Source of the DNA: Aeromicrobium yanjiei
Lineage (GTDB): Bacteria > Actinomycetota > Actinomycetes > Propionibacteriales > Nocardioidaceae
Assembly (NCBI RefSeq): GCF_009649075.1
Contig: NZ_CP045737.1
Span: forward strand, 3,038,001 to 3,102,000
Direction of reading: 5' to 3'
Length of the DNA: 64,000 bases
The notes beneath the pieces are model-generated. The model worked only from the letters and a program-made list of their open reading frames with translations, had not been told where the DNA came from and searched no databases. The translations under genes were made by a program, and so were the position numbers. Below are positions 49,110-57,764 of the stretch, piece by piece. Every line of letters begins with the position of its first letter. Within the stretch, counting starts at the first letter, position 1.

Positions 49110-50104
49110 CGCTTCTGCCTCCTCAGCACCTCGGAGAGCTGTTCACCCAGGCCGGCGGCCGAGGTCAGGCCGCCCAGGTAGGTGTCGAACCACGGCCCGG
49201 TGCCGAGCGCGTTGGCGAACACCCGGGTGAAGGCCGGGTAGACCCGCAGCGCCTCGTCCAGGCTCGCCTCGTTCTTGCGCAGCATCGTGGTCACGACGTC
49301 GAGCTGCTCCAGCGCGGGTCGCAGATCCGCCCGGGTGTCCTTGACCAGTCCACGCAGCTGCGTCGAGATCGACTGCGTCGAGACGAGGAGGCGGTGGATC
49401 GAGTCGCGTCGTTCGCTGATCGCCGTGAAGAGGGTGTCGGAGTCCTCGAACAGCGTCACGAGCTCCTCGTTCCGCGAGTTGAGGACTCCGGAGACCTTCT
49501 TGAGGTTGATCAGCAGCGTGTTGATCTGGTCGTCCCGGGCGGCCAGGTTGCGGGACAGGTCCGACACGCCCCGGATCGCGCCGCGGAACTCCTCGGGCGT
49601 CTGGGTCGAGATCTCCGAGAGGGTGTCCAGCGCCTTGGACAGCTCGGTCACGTCGAGGGCGTCGGTCGTCCGGCTGAGGTCCGAGAACGCCTCCACGACG
49701 TCGTACGGCGGGGTCGTCCGGGCGATCGGGATCGTCGAGCCCTTCTCGAGCTGGCCCTCCCCGTCGGGGGTGAGGGCGAGGAACTCGGCCCCCAGCAACG
49801 TACGGACCCGGATGTCCGCGCCGGTGTCCCGGCCGAACTCGGTGCCCTTGTCGATCGTGAACGTCACGCGCACCTTGGCTCCGTCGAGCTCGATCGAGCG
49901 GACCTTGCCCACCGAGACGCCGGCCACCCGGACCTCGTCGCCACCCTTGAGACCGCCGATCTCGGCGAACTCCGCGTGGTACGTGTCACCGCCGCCGATG
50001 ATCGGCAGCCGGTCGGCGCGGAAGGCGCCCAGCATCATGAGGGCGAGCAGGGCGATGCCGATGACGCCGATGATCACGGGATTGCGCTCGCGGAAAGGCT
50101 TCAC
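49106..50104 (-). CDS. mceC: Mce-family lipid-binding protein MceC
   Basis: The 332 aa protein starts MKPFRERNPVIIGVIGIALL with an N-terminal membrane helix. MCE domain ~42-118 (HAEFAEIGGLKGGDEVRVAG; RTLLGAEFLALTPDGEGQLE), then helices with coiled-coil character. It is shorter than its siblings and lacks an obvious low-complexity tail. Overlaps mceB and mceD by 4 nt. Confidence 0.9.
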   Translation of the reverse strand: MKPFRERNPVIIGVIGIALLALMMLGAFRADRLPIIGGGDTYHAEFAEIGGLKGGDEVRVAGVSVGKVRSIELDGAKVRVTFTIDKGTEFGRDTGADIRVRTLLGAEFLALTPDGEGQLEKGSTIPIARTTPPYDVVEAFSDLSRTTDALDVTELSKALDTLSEISTQTPEEFRGAIRGVSDLSRNLAARDDQINTLLINLKKVSGVLNSRNEELVTLFEDSDTLFTAISERRDSIHRLLVSTQSISTQLRGLVKDTRADLRPALEQLDVVTTMLRKNEASLDEALRVYPAFTRVFANALGTGPWFDTYLGGLTSAAGLGEQLSEVLRRQKR

Positions 50105-51198
50105 TTGTCATACCCCGGCTGGTTGCAGCGCGATCCGCCGACCTTGAGTCCCTGGGAACCCGTCAGGTCGAGGGGCGTCTCGGGCAGCACGGTCACTCCC
50201 CCGAGCTTGACCTCGGGGATCGTGATGCTGCCGTTGATCTCGCACAGGTAGAAGTTGAACTCGCTGCCGGTCGAGGCCGCCGTGCCGATCTTGCTGAGCT
50301 TGATCGGCAGGATCTGGATCGACCGCGACACGGTCGTGAGGTTCTTCTTGGACGACAGGTTGCCGGTCAACGCCCGCAGCTGCTTGATGTCCTCGGTGAG
50401 CGCCGGTCGGCCCTGCACGAGCAGGTCGGAGGTCTCGTCGGTCAGGTCAGAGATCGAGTCGACCGAGTCGAGGATCGCGTTGCGGTCGTCCTTCAGACCG
50501 GTCACGAACTGCTGCAAGGTGTCGATCGTCTCGGTCAGCTGCTCGTCGCGGCTGCCGATCGTGTCCAGGACGTCGCTCAGGTTGACGATCACGTCACCGA
50601 TCAGCTTGTCCCGGTCGGCGAGCGTGCCGGTCAGCGACGAGGTGCGCGCGAGCAGGTTCTCGACGTTGCCGCTCTCGCCCTGCAGCGTCTGGACGATCTC
50701 GTACGCGAACTTGTTGGTGTCCGCGGGCGACAAGGCCTGGAACACCGGCTTGAAGCCGTTGAGCAGGACGTTGAGGTCCAACGCCTCCTTCGTGCGCTCC
50801 ATCGGGATCGTGCTGCCCGCCTTGAGGATCGTCTTGGCACCTTCGGGCCCCTGGGTCAGGGCGATGTAGCGCTGCCCCACGAGGTTGCGGAACTTGATGG
50901 TCGCGTTCGTGTTGCCCGTCAGGGGCACGTCGGAGTCGACGCCGAACGTCACGAGGGCCTTGTCCCGCTCGACGATCTCGACCTTCTTGACCACGCCGAC
51001 CGCGACTCCTGCGATGCGGACGTCGTCACCCTTCGCCATGCCCGTCACGTCGGCGAAGACCGCCTTGTACTCCTTGCGGTCCCCGAACGATCCGTTGCTC
51101 AGCGTCAGGGCCAGGATCAGCGTCGAGATGCCGGTGAAGGCGAAGAAGAAGCCGAGCTTGACGGCCGCCCCCATGGACTCCTTGTCGATCTGCTTCAC
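50101..51198 (-). CDS. mceB: Mce-family lipid-binding protein MceB
   Basis: The 365 aa product starts MKQIDKESMGAAVKLGFFFA with a membrane helix at ~14-32. MCE domain ~42-120 (YKAVFADVTGMAKGDDVRIA; RNLVGQRYIALTQGPEGAKT), helical region, and two C-terminal cysteines (FYLCEINGS; GSRCNQPGYDK) that may pair. Overlaps mceA and mceC by 4 nt. Confidence 0.9.
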   Translation of the reverse strand: MKQIDKESMGAAVKLGFFFAFTGISTLILALTLSNGSFGDRKEYKAVFADVTGMAKGDDVRIAGVAVGVVKKVEIVERDKALVTFGVDSDVPLTGNTNATIKFRNLVGQRYIALTQGPEGAKTILKAGSTIPMERTKEALDLNVLLNGFKPVFQALSPADTNKFAYEIVQTLQGESGNVENLLARTSSLTGTLADRDKLIGDVIVNLSDVLDTIGSRDEQLTETIDTLQQFVTGLKDDRNAILDSVDSISDLTDETSDLLVQGRPALTEDIKQLRALTGNLSSKKNLTTVSRSIQILPIKLSKIGTAASTGSEFNFYLCEINGSITIPEVKLGGVTVLPETPLDLTGSQGLKVGGSRCNQPGYDK

Positions 51199-52673
51199 TT
51201 CGGGCTCACCTTCGTCCCGCGGAGCAGGGGGCCCACCAGCAGCGAGCCGATGTCGGGCACCTCGGAGGCCTTCGTGCCGGTCATCGAGCCGATCAGCACG
51301 TCCAGCTGCGCCCGCTCCCCCGCCGAGTCGGTCGCGCCGATGCTGGGCTGCACGAGGTTCTGCAGGTCGAGGCTGGACGCCGCGGGGCGGTTCTTGGCGA
51401 AGTCACCGTCCGCACCCGTGGAGCCGAACTTGGAGTGGGCCCGCTTGACGCCCACGAGCCGGTAGACGTCCGCCGGGATCTTGAACGGGTTCTTCTGCGA
51501 GGACAACGCCTCCTGCTGAGCGCGTCCCTTGTTGATCTCGTTGAGGTCGATGCACGAGGGGGAGGCGGCGTTGCGGCCGTTGATGCCGCGGGCGCTGGTC
51601 GCGCCGGGCTCCTTGCGGGCTGCGTCGAAGACCTCCTTGGAGGCCGCCAGGTTCTCGTTGTCCGGGTCGTCCGGATCGGCGTTGTTGTACGCGTACGCAT
51701 TGGGCTGCTTGATCAGCTCGACGTCGATGTGCAGCATGCCGTCGCGGTAGGCACTGTCCAGACGCGGGATCAAGGTGTCCATCGACTTCAGGAAGCAGGG
51801 GAACGTCACGGAGTAGTCGGCGACGACCTCCAGCACAGGACGGCTGTCGCCCGCGAGCTCGACGAGGTCCTCGCCGCTCTCGGTCGTGAACGCGGTCAGG
51901 GTGTCGGACAAGTCGGTGCCCTCGTCGAAGAACGCCGCGAGCTGGGCCTTCTTGGCCACGACCGTGTTGCCCGTGACCACGGTGTTGCGCAGCAGGCGGC
52001 CGATGTCGGGCATCGCGTCGGCGTAGCCGTCGGCAACCGTCCCGAGCTTGGTCACGTCGGTGATGAGCTGCGGCACCTCGGGATCGATCTTTCGCAGATA
52101 GCTGTTGAGCGTCACCAGCGTCTCGCCGAGCTGGGTGCCGCGACCCTCGAGGGCCGACGACACCGCACTCAGCGTGTAGGACAGATTGGCCGGGTCGACC
52201 GCCTCGAGCAACGGGTAGAGGTCGTTGAGCAGCGTCTCGACCTCGATCGGCACGTCGGCCTTGGTGATCGTGTCGCCGGCCTGCAGCGACGGGCCGCCGG
52301 TCCCGGCGCCCGCCGGCGGGATCAGGGCGACGTACTTCTCACCGAACAGCGTCTTGGGGACGAGCTGCGCGGTGACGTCCTTGGGCACGTCCTTGATCAG
52401 CTTCGGGTTCATGCCGAGCTCGAGCTCGACGCCGTCGCCGTCGGTCCTGACGCTGCGCACCTCGCCGACGATCATGCCGCGCAGCTTGATGTCCGCGTTC
52501 TGCGGCAGGTTGACGCCCGCCGTGTCGGCCTTGAGGGTCACGGTGTCGTAGTCGACGAACGCCTTGGTGAAGAACGCGTACGTGATCCACAGGAAGAACA
52601 GCACGATCGCGAGGAAGGCCGTGCCCAGCACCTTCAGGGAGGTGGGCCGCTCGAGGACGGGAGTGCGTGCCAT
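51195..52673 (-). CDS. mceA: Mce-family lipid-binding protein MceA
   Basis: The first Mce protein, 492 aa, is the longest of the six. Membrane anchor (LGTAFLAIVLFFLWITYAFF), MCE domain ~45-125 (VTLKADTAGVNLPQNADIKL; PKTLFGEKYVALIPPAGAGT), helical region, then a ~150 aa C-terminal segment with cysteines (TFPCFLKSM; SPSCIDLNEI) and disordered stretches. It starts 3 nt after yrbEB and overlaps mceB by 4 nt. Confidence 0.92.
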   Translation of the reverse strand: MARTPVLERPTSLKVLGTAFLAIVLFFLWITYAFFTKAFVDYDTVTLKADTAGVNLPQNADIKLRGMIVGEVRSVRTDGDGVELELGMNPKLIKDVPKDVTAQLVPKTLFGEKYVALIPPAGAGTGGPSLQAGDTITKADVPIEVETLLNDLYPLLEAVDPANLSYTLSAVSSALEGRGTQLGETLVTLNSYLRKIDPEVPQLITDVTKLGTVADGYADAMPDIGRLLRNTVVTGNTVVAKKAQLAAFFDEGTDLSDTLTAFTTESGEDLVELAGDSRPVLEVVADYSVTFPCFLKSMDTLIPRLDSAYRDGMLHIDVELIKQPNAYAYNNADPDDPDNENLAASKEVFDAARKEPGATSARGINGRNAASPSCIDLNEINKGRAQQEALSSQKNPFKIPADVYRLVGVKRAHSKFGSTGADGDFAKNRPAASSLDLQNLVQPSIGATDSAGERAQLDVLIGSMTGTKASEVPDIGSLLVGPLLRGTKVSPK

Positions 52674-52676
52674 GCC

Positions 52677-53528
52677 TCAGCCCGCCAGTCTCACGGTGAC
52701 GTTCGTGCCCCAGATCGCCATGGAGGCGAGCAGGTCGACGACGTTGACCGCGACGATCGAGGTACGGATGGCCAGGCCCACGGCCACGCCGACGCCTGCG
52801 GGACCGCCGGTCGCGTAGTAGCCGTAGTAGCAGTGGATGAGGATCACGACGACTGCGAAGATCAGGACCTTCACGAACGACCAGAGCACGTCTTGCGGTG
52901 GCAAGAAGGTGTTGAAGTAGTGGTCGTACGTGCCCGGACTCTGCCCGTTGATCCACGTCACCGTCAGTCGTGTCGCGAAGTAGGACGCCAGCAGGCCCAC
53001 GATGTACAGCGGCACGACCGCGATGAGTCCCGCGATGACGCGGGTCGTCACGAGGAACGGCAGCGACGGGATCGCCATCGTCTCGAGGGCATCGACCTCC
53101 TCGCTGATGCGCATCGCGCCGAGCTGGGCAGTGAAGCCGCAGCCGACCGTCGCGGCCAGCGCGATGCCCGCGACGATCGGCGCGATCTCGCGGGTGTTGA
53201 AGTAGGCGGAGATGAAGCCGGTCAGGGCTGCGGTGCCCAGCTGGTCGAGCGCCGCATAGCCCTGGATGCCGACCGACGTGCCCGTGAAGAAGCACATCGC
53301 CGCGATGACGCCGACCGTGCCGCCGATGACCGCGAGCGAGCCCGAGCCCAGCGTGACCTCGGCCAGGAGCCGGACGATCTCCTTGCGGTAGTTGGCGATC
53401 GTGCGCGGGATCGAGCGGAACACGCGCAGGTAGAAGAGCATCTGGCGGCCGAGGCTGTCCAGGAAGTCGCCCAGCTTGCCGGGCACGCTCGTGATCGTCG
53501 ACAGAGCCGTCTTGTCGGACATCGTCAC
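52677..53528 (-). CDS. yrbEB: MlaE/YrbE-family permease YrbEB
   Basis: The 283 aa integral membrane subunit of the Mce ABC importer has five or so helices in the MlaE domain (~65-270), including the cytosolic coupling helix MRISEEVDALETMAIPSLPF, which contacts the ATPase. GTG 53528 overlaps the yrbEA stop by 4 nt; an ATG two codons later (53522) is an alternative. Pairs with YrbEA as heterodimeric permease. Confidence 0.92.
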   Translation of the reverse strand: MTMSDKTALSTITSVPGKLGDFLDSLGRQMLFYLRVFRSIPRTIANYRKEIVRLLAEVTLGSGSLAVIGGTVGVIAAMCFFTGTSVGIQGYAALDQLGTAALTGFISAYFNTREIAPIVAGIALAATVGCGFTAQLGAMRISEEVDALETMAIPSLPFLVTTRVIAGLIAVVPLYIVGLLASYFATRLTVTWINGQSPGTYDHYFNTFLPPQDVLWSFVKVLIFAVVVILIHCYYGYYATGGPAGVGVAVGLAIRTSIVAVNVVDLLASMAIWGTNVTVRLAG

Positions 53529-54301
53529 ATCCCCTTCGGCGGGACGATCTGGATGTAGACCGCCGTGAGGACGAAGTTCACGATGAACAGCAGCGTGAAC
53601 GTGATGACGACTGCCTCGTTGACCGCGTCACCGACGCCCTTGGGGCCGCCCTTGGCGTTCATCCCCTTGTAGGACGCGACGATCGCGGCGAGGAAGCCGA
53701 AGACCAGGGCCTTGATCATGCCCTGGTAGAGATCGGGCAGCTGGGCGAGCGCAGAGAACGACGACACGTACGCGCCGGGCGTCCCGTCCTGCAGCACGAC
53801 GTTGAACACGTAGCCGCCCGCGACGCCGACCACGGTCACCAGGCCGTTGAGGAAGACCGCGACCAGCATGCAGGCCAGCACGCGCGGGACGACCAGGCGC
53901 TGGATCGGGTCGATGCCCAGCACCATCATGGCGTCGAGCTCCTCACGGATGCGTCGCGCGCCGAAGTCCGCGGCGATCGCGGACCCCGCGGCCCCCGCGA
54001 TGAGCAGCGCCGTGGCGATGGGCCCGGCCTGCTGGACGACTGCGAGCACCGCGGCCGAGCCGGTGAACGACTGGGCGCCGAACTGCTTGATCAGGCCGCC
54101 GGTCTGCAGCGCGATGACCGCACCGAACGGGATCGCGACGAATGCGGTCGGGACGATCGTGACCTTGACGATGAACCAGGCCTGGACCAGGAACTCCTTG
54201 AGCTGGAACGGGCGCCGGAACAGCGCCACCATCACGTCCAGCGCGAAGGCGAACAGGTTGCCGGCGACCCGTGCGGGGCCGGTCAGGACCGCAGTGCTCA
54301 C
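53525..54301 (-). CDS. yrbEA: MlaE/YrbE-family permease YrbEA
   Basis: The 258 aa membrane protein starts MSTAVLTGPARVAGNLFAFA. MlaE domain with the coupling-helix region RRIREELDAMMVLGIDPIQR and a hydrophobic C-terminus (VVITFTLLFIVNFVLTAVYI). The GTG start overlaps the mceG stop by 4 nt, placing ATPase and permease in one translational unit. Confidence 0.92.
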   Translation of the reverse strand: MSTAVLTGPARVAGNLFAFALDVMVALFRRPFQLKEFLVQAWFIVKVTIVPTAFVAIPFGAVIALQTGGLIKQFGAQSFTGSAAVLAVVQQAGPIATALLIAGAAGSAIAADFGARRIREELDAMMVLGIDPIQRLVVPRVLACMLVAVFLNGLVTVVGVAGGYVFNVVLQDGTPGAYVSSFSALAQLPDLYQGMIKALVFGFLAAIVASYKGMNAKGGPKGVGDAVNEAVVITFTLLFIVNFVLTAVYIQIVPPKGM

Positions 54302-55260
54302 GCGGCACCACCGGCAGGGACCTGCTCGGCGCTCGGCTCGAAGGAGCCGGCGGGCGGGACGACTCCGTTGTCACGGCACCAGGCACCGGGCTCGCGCTGA
54401 CCGCGGCGCGGACGGCCGTCGGAGGTCTCCAGCTGCATCGGCACCGGCGGGAGCGGCGGCATCGCAATGCCCTGCTCCGCGGCCAGCTCGTCGGCGTCCT
54501 TCTCCTCCGACATGCCGATCGGTCCGACCGTCTGCGCGTTGAGGAACTGCGCGACGACCGGCTCCTCGGACGTCAGCAGCATCTCGCGCGGGCCGAACAT
54601 CGCGAGGTGCTTGTGGTAGAGCAGGCCGATGTTGTCGGGCACCTTGCGGGCGGTGTTGATGTCGTGGGTGACGATCAGGAACGTCGCGTCGATCTGGGCG
54701 TTCAGGTCGATGAAGAGCTGGTTGATGTAGGACGTGCGCACGGGATCGAGGCCCGAGTCGGGCTCGTCGATCAGCAGGATCTCCGGATCCAGCACGAGGG
54801 CGCGGGCCAGGCCGGCGCGCTTGCGCATGCCGCCCGAGATCTCGCCGGGGAGCTTGCGCTCCGCGCCGACGAGGCCTGTGAGCTCCATCTTGTCCATCAC
54901 GATCGTGCGGATCTCGGACTCGGACTTGCGGGTGTGCTCACGCAGCGGGAACGCGACGTTGTCGTACAGATCCATCGAGCCGAACATCGCACCGTCCTGG
55001 AACAGCACGCCGAAGAGCTTGCGGATCTCGTAGAGCTCCTTCTCCTTGCAGTTCGCGATGTCCACACCCTCGATGAAGATGTGTCCGGAGTTGGGCTTGA
55101 GCAGGCCGATGAGCGTCTTGAGGAAGACCGACTTGCCGGTGCCGGACGGGCCGAGCATCACGGAGATCTCGCCGGCGGGCAAGGTCAGCGTGACGTCGTT
55201 CCAGATCGTCTGGCTACCGAACTTCTTCGTCAGACCCTCGACGACGACTTCAACGCCCAC
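54298..55260 (-). CDS. mceG: ABC ATPase of the Mce lipid importer (MceG/MlaF type)
   Basis: The 320 aa ATPase powers the YrbEAB permease. Walker A GPSGTGKS, Q-loop FQDGAMF, signature ISGGMRKR and Walker B/catalytic ILLIDEPDSGLDP are all present, with the H-loop in VTHDINT. The ISGGM signature is characteristic of MlaF/Mkl. About 70 C-terminal residues beyond the ATPase are Pro/Glu-rich, as in actinobacterial MceG. GTG 55260 is chosen because AAGGAGG sits 8 nt before it; a GTG at 55281 would add seven residues without a good site. In M. tuberculosis the single mceG lies near rplL but away from its mce operons; here it heads the operon. Confidence 0.92.
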   Translation of the reverse strand: MGVEVVVEGLTKKFGSQTIWNDVTLTLPAGEISVMLGPSGTGKSVFLKTLIGLLKPNSGHIFIEGVDIANCKEKELYEIRKLFGVLFQDGAMFGSMDLYDNVAFPLREHTRKSESEIRTIVMDKMELTGLVGAERKLPGEISGGMRKRAGLARALVLDPEILLIDEPDSGLDPVRTSYINQLFIDLNAQIDATFLIVTHDINTARKVPDNIGLLYHKHLAMFGPREMLLTSEEPVVAQFLNAQTVGPIGMSEEKDADELAAEQGIAMPPLPPVPMQLETSDGRPRRGQREPGAWCRDNGVVPPAGSFEPSAEQVPAGGAA

Positions 55261-55389
55261 GGACGGCCCCTCCTTGCTCACCGTGGCCCACCGGCTGCTG
55301 CCGGCAGAGCTCCCACATCCTCGGCGCGTGTGACCGCAGACACAGGTGCAACGAGGATCCGCGTCGAAAGTTACGGATCACGTCCAACT

Positions 55390-55448
55390 GTGACTCGGAG
55401 TTAACACCCGAGGACTGGCCGAACATACCCCATGTAACTTCGAGTGAC
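55390..55448. repeat. Imperfect inverted repeat at the Mce promoter (candidate operator)
   Basis: Left arm GTGACTCGGAGTTAAC (55390-55405); right arm GTAACTTCGAGTGAC (55434-55448). Their cores pair at 11 of 13 positions. The right arm overlaps the -35 and spacer; the left arm lies just beyond the predicted start site. A regulator bound to both could loop or block the promoter. Confidence 0.45.
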
Positions 55449-55450
55449 AA
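55422..55450 (-). promoter_or_regulatory. mceG: Promoter of the Mce operon
   Basis: Minus-strand -35 TTGTCA (55445-55450), 17 bp, -10 TATGTT (55422-55427). Start expected near 55415. It lies inside the inverted-repeat region. Confidence 0.6.
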
Positions 55451-55501
55451 ACGTGACCCAGGCCACGGTGAGACAGGGCCGATCGACCCCGGGCATGCCA
55501 A

Positions 55502-55531
55502 AGGCGCCCCACCCCGAAGGGAGGAGCGCCT
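55502..55531 (-). terminator. Terminator after rplL
   Basis: The stem AGGCGCTCC (minus strand, 55531-55523) pairs with GGGGCGCCT (55510-55502) with one G-T pair, and TTT follows in the transcript. It separates rplJL from the Mce operon. Confidence 0.65.
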
Positions 55532-55555
55532 CTGGAAAGAGCAGCTAGCCGTGTG

Positions 55556-55942
55556 TCACTTGACGGTGACGCTGGCGCCGGCGGCCTCGAGGGCCTCCTT
55601 CGCCTTGTCGGCAGCTTCCTTGTTGGCCTTCTCGAGGACGGGCTTCGGAGCACCCTCGACGAGGTCCTTGGCCTCCTTGAGTCCGAGACCGGTGATCGTA
55701 CGAACTTCCTTGATGACCTGGATCTTCTTCTCTCCAGCGCCTTCGAGGATGACGTCGAACTCGTCCTGCTCGGCAGCGTCGTCGGCAGCAGCGCCACCGG
55801 CGGCGGGAGCCGCAGCCACGGCGACCGGGGCGGCCGCGGTGACGTCGAACGTGTCCTCGAACTCCTTCACGAACTCGGAGAGCTCGATGAGGGTCATTTC
55901 CTTGAATGCATCCAGCAGATCAGCGGTGCTGAGCTTCGCCAT
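55556..55942 (-). CDS. rplL: 50S ribosomal protein L7/L12
   Basis: The 128 aa stalk protein recruits translation factors. N-terminal dimerisation domain ([20 protein letters not shown]), Ala/Pro/Gly hinge (~37-52), and C-terminal factor-binding domain ([27 protein letters not shown]). Full length. It lies 55 nt behind rplJ, and its terminator isolates it from the Mce genes. Confidence 0.99.
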   Translation of the reverse strand: MAKLSTADLLDAFKEMTLIELSEFVKEFEDTFDVTAAAPVAVAAAPAAGGAAADDAAEQDEFDVILEGAGEKKIQVIKEVRTITGLGLKEAKDLVEGAPKPVLEKANKEAADKAKEALEAAGASVTVK

Positions 55943-55997
55943 GGGGGCGTCCTTCCGTTATTGAGACCCCGAGGGGGTCCCGATGTGAATCGGGCTT

Positions 55998-56660
55998 TCA
56001 GCCCTCGGTCGTCTCGGCGTCGGTAGACGCTTCGACAGGAGCGGCGTCGGCGGGTGCCTCGGCCGGAGTTTCAGTAGCCTCGTCGGCCGCGGGGGCCTCC
56101 TCGGCGACAGCGACGGGCTCGGGGCCCGCAGCCAGGATCGACGGATCGCTCTCGGCCTTCGCCTGCAGGGCACCCAGAACGCGGGCGGCCTGCGACAGCG
56201 GGGCGGCGAACAGCGACGCGGCGCCCGACAGGCTGGCCTTCATGCCACCTGCGAGCTTGGCGAGGAGGACCTCGCGCGACTCGAGGTCGGCCAGCTTGTT
56301 GATCTCCTCAGCGGAGAGGATCTTCCCGTCGAGGAAGCCTCCCTTGATGATGAGGGGCGTGTTCGTCTTCGCGAAGTCACGCAGACTCTTCGCTGCCAGC
56401 ACCGGATCGCCCTTGATGAAGGCGATCGCGGTCGGACCGGTGAGCAGCTCGGTGTCGAGCTCCACGCCTGCGTCCTTGGCGGCGATCTTGGTCAGCGTGT
56501 TCTTGGCGACGGCATAGTTCACGTCTTCACCGAGCGAGCGCCGCAGTTCCTGCAGCTGCTTCACGGTGAGACCGCGGTACTCGGTGAGGACAGCGCCGCT
56601 CGACTGACGGAAGTTGTCCGCCAGCTCCGCAACAGCGGCTGTCTTTTCCGCGTTTGCCAT
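55998..56660 (-). CDS. rplJ: 50S ribosomal protein L10 with acidic tail
   Basis: L10 is the stalk base that binds L7/L12 dimers. ATG 56660 gives [20 protein letters not shown] (220 aa). The RNA-binding domain spans ~1-135 ([20 protein letters not shown]) and the L12-binding helix follows ([18 protein letters not shown]). The last ~45 residues are an Ala/Glu/Pro/Thr tail. It is preceded by the L10 leader and attenuator, so its expression is probably autoregulated. Confidence 0.97.
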   Translation of the reverse strand: MANAEKTAAVAELADNFRQSSGAVLTEYRGLTVKQLQELRRSLGEDVNYAVAKNTLTKIAAKDAGVELDTELLTGPTAIAFIKGDPVLAAKSLRDFAKTNTPLIIKGGFLDGKILSAEEINKLADLESREVLLAKLAGGMKASLSGAASLFAAPLSQAARVLGALQAKAESDPSILAAGPEPVAVAEEAPAADEATETPAEAPADAAPVEASTDAETTEG

Positions 56661-56850
56661 GGGTCTCCTTCCAGCACATGGGTCATACCTAGACTGCGAT
56701 CCCATGTGCGTACACGGGCCCGACACGAAAAAACGTCCCGGGCACAGGGCCACGGGACGCATCTTGCTGCATCTGGATCGTGAACCTGCGCGGGCCGCCC
56801 TCTCGGGCGCTTCGGGCAGCTCATGAGAACTACCTGCCAGCGGTCTTCGG
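56661..56850 (-). ncRNA. L10-type ribosomal protein leader of rplJ-rplL
   Basis: The predicted transcript from about 56850 has the features of the L10 leader: a structured segment including GCTGGCAGGTAGTTCTCATG and a purine-rich stretch AGATGCAGCAAGATGCG, then an intrinsic terminator (56728-56759), then the rplJ ribosome-binding site (GGAAGGAGACCC before ATG 56660). In this class free L10(L12)4 binds the leader and favours termination or blocks translation. Family assignment is from recall of position and pattern, not from a model search. Confidence 0.7.
56728..56759 (-). terminator. Attenuator terminator in the rplJL leader
   Basis: The stem CGTCCCG/CGGGACG (56753-56759 and 56734-56740) is followed on the minus strand by six T residues (56728-56733). 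It lies about 70 nt before the rplJ start, so read-through must be regulated. Confidence 0.75.
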
Positions 56851-56857
56851 CACTTCC

Positions 56858-56886
56858 AGAATAGGGCACCGGGGCGGCGGAACCAA
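56858..56886 (-). promoter_or_regulatory. rplJ: Promoter of rplJ-rplL
   Basis: Minus-strand -35 TTGGTT (56881-56886), exactly 17 bp, -10 TATTCT (56858-56863). It lies between the rplA terminator and the L10 leader. Confidence 0.65.
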
Positions 56887-56903
56887 ATCGCCCCCGAACG
56901 GCA

Positions 56904-56944
56904 CCGGCCCCCTGGCGACGCTGTGGGCGTCGGCAGGGGGCCGG
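56904..56944 (-). terminator. Terminator after rplA
   Basis: Outer arms CCGGCCCCCTG (56904-56914) and CAGGGGGCCGG (56934-56944) are perfect; an inner CGACGC/GCGTCG helix extends the hairpin. It ends the tRNA-Trp-secE-nusG-rplKA transcript, 17 nt after the rplA stop. Confidence 0.75.
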
Positions 56945-56961
56945 GCAGGTGGTACGAAGGC

Positions 56962-57675
56962 TCAGGCCTCGTCGACCGCGTAGTTCTTCGTGCGGCTCGG
57001 ATCGACCGGGATGCCCGGACCGTTGGTCGTGGAGACCGTGATCTTGCGGACGTAGCGGCCCTTCGAGCTGGCCGGCTTGATGCGCAGGATCTCGTCGAGC
57101 GCTGCACCGTAGTTGTCGGCGAGCTGCTCGGCGGAGAACGACGCCTTGCCGATCACGAAGTGCAGGTTGGCGTGACGATCGACGCGGAACTCGATCTTGC
57201 CGCCCTTGATGTCACCGACGGCCTTGGCCACGTCGGGCGTGACCGTGCCCGTCTTGGGGTTCGGCATGAGGTTGCGGGGGCCGAGCACGCGACCCAGGCG
57301 ACCGACCTTGCCCATCATGTCCGGCGTCGCGACGACGGCGTCGAAGTCGAGCCATCCCCCGTTGACCTTGTCGACCAGCTCGTCGGCGCCGACGTAGTCA
57401 GCACCGGCCTCGCGGGCAGCCTCGGCGTTGGCGCCGGTGGCGAAGACCAGGACCCGTGCGGTCTTGCCCGTGCCGTGCGGGAGGTTGACGGTGCCGCGCA
57501 CCATCTGGTCGGCCTTGCGGGGGTCGACACCGAGGCGGATCGAGACGTCCACCGTCGAGTCGTAGTTCTTGCTGCCCGACTCCTTGGCCAGGGTGGTGGC
57601 CTGGAGCGGGGTGTAGAGGTTGTCCTTGTCGATCTTCTCGGCGACCTCGCGGTACGCCTTGCTGTGCTGTGCCAT
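56962..57675 (-). CDS. rplA: 50S ribosomal protein L1
   Basis: The 237 aa L1-stalk protein moves deacylated tRNA out of the E site and represses the rplKA mRNA in other bacteria. It starts [20 protein letters not shown], with domain II in the middle ([20 protein letters not shown]) and the C-terminal [20 protein letters not shown]. It lies 89 nt behind rplK. Confidence 0.98.
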   Translation of the reverse strand: MAQHSKAYREVAEKIDKDNLYTPLQATTLAKESGSKNYDSTVDVSIRLGVDPRKADQMVRGTVNLPHGTGKTARVLVFATGANAEAAREAGADYVGADELVDKVNGGWLDFDAVVATPDMMGKVGRLGRVLGPRNLMPNPKTGTVTPDVAKAVGDIKGGKIEFRVDRHANLHFVIGKASFSAEQLADNYGAALDEILRIKPASSKGRYVRKITVSTTNGPGIPVDPSRTKNYAVDEA

Positions 57676-57764
57676 CTCTGGTGTTCCTTCGTGTGTGTGA
57701 ACCAGTCGTGGTCTGTACGGGCCCAGCTGGCCCTGCCACTAGTGGTGCGGTGTGCTGGAGGAGA

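Larger units (their letters stand above)
55261..55555 (-). other. Region between rplL and mceG (no gene)
   Basis: The 295-bp stretch has no supported coding region. It contains, in minus-strand order, the rplL terminator (55502-55531), the mceG promoter (55422-55450), an inverted repeat (55390-55448), a third related half-site TCGAAAGTTAC (55364-55374) and the mceG ribosome-binding site (about 55269-55275). The mceG leader is about 155 nt. Confidence 0.5.

Noticed and set aside
51435..53558. A 707-codon plus-strand frame opposite mceA and yrbEB
   Set aside because: Composition and lack of domains mark it as a shadow. The Mce genes on the minus strand have family motifs and overlapping start-stop junctions.
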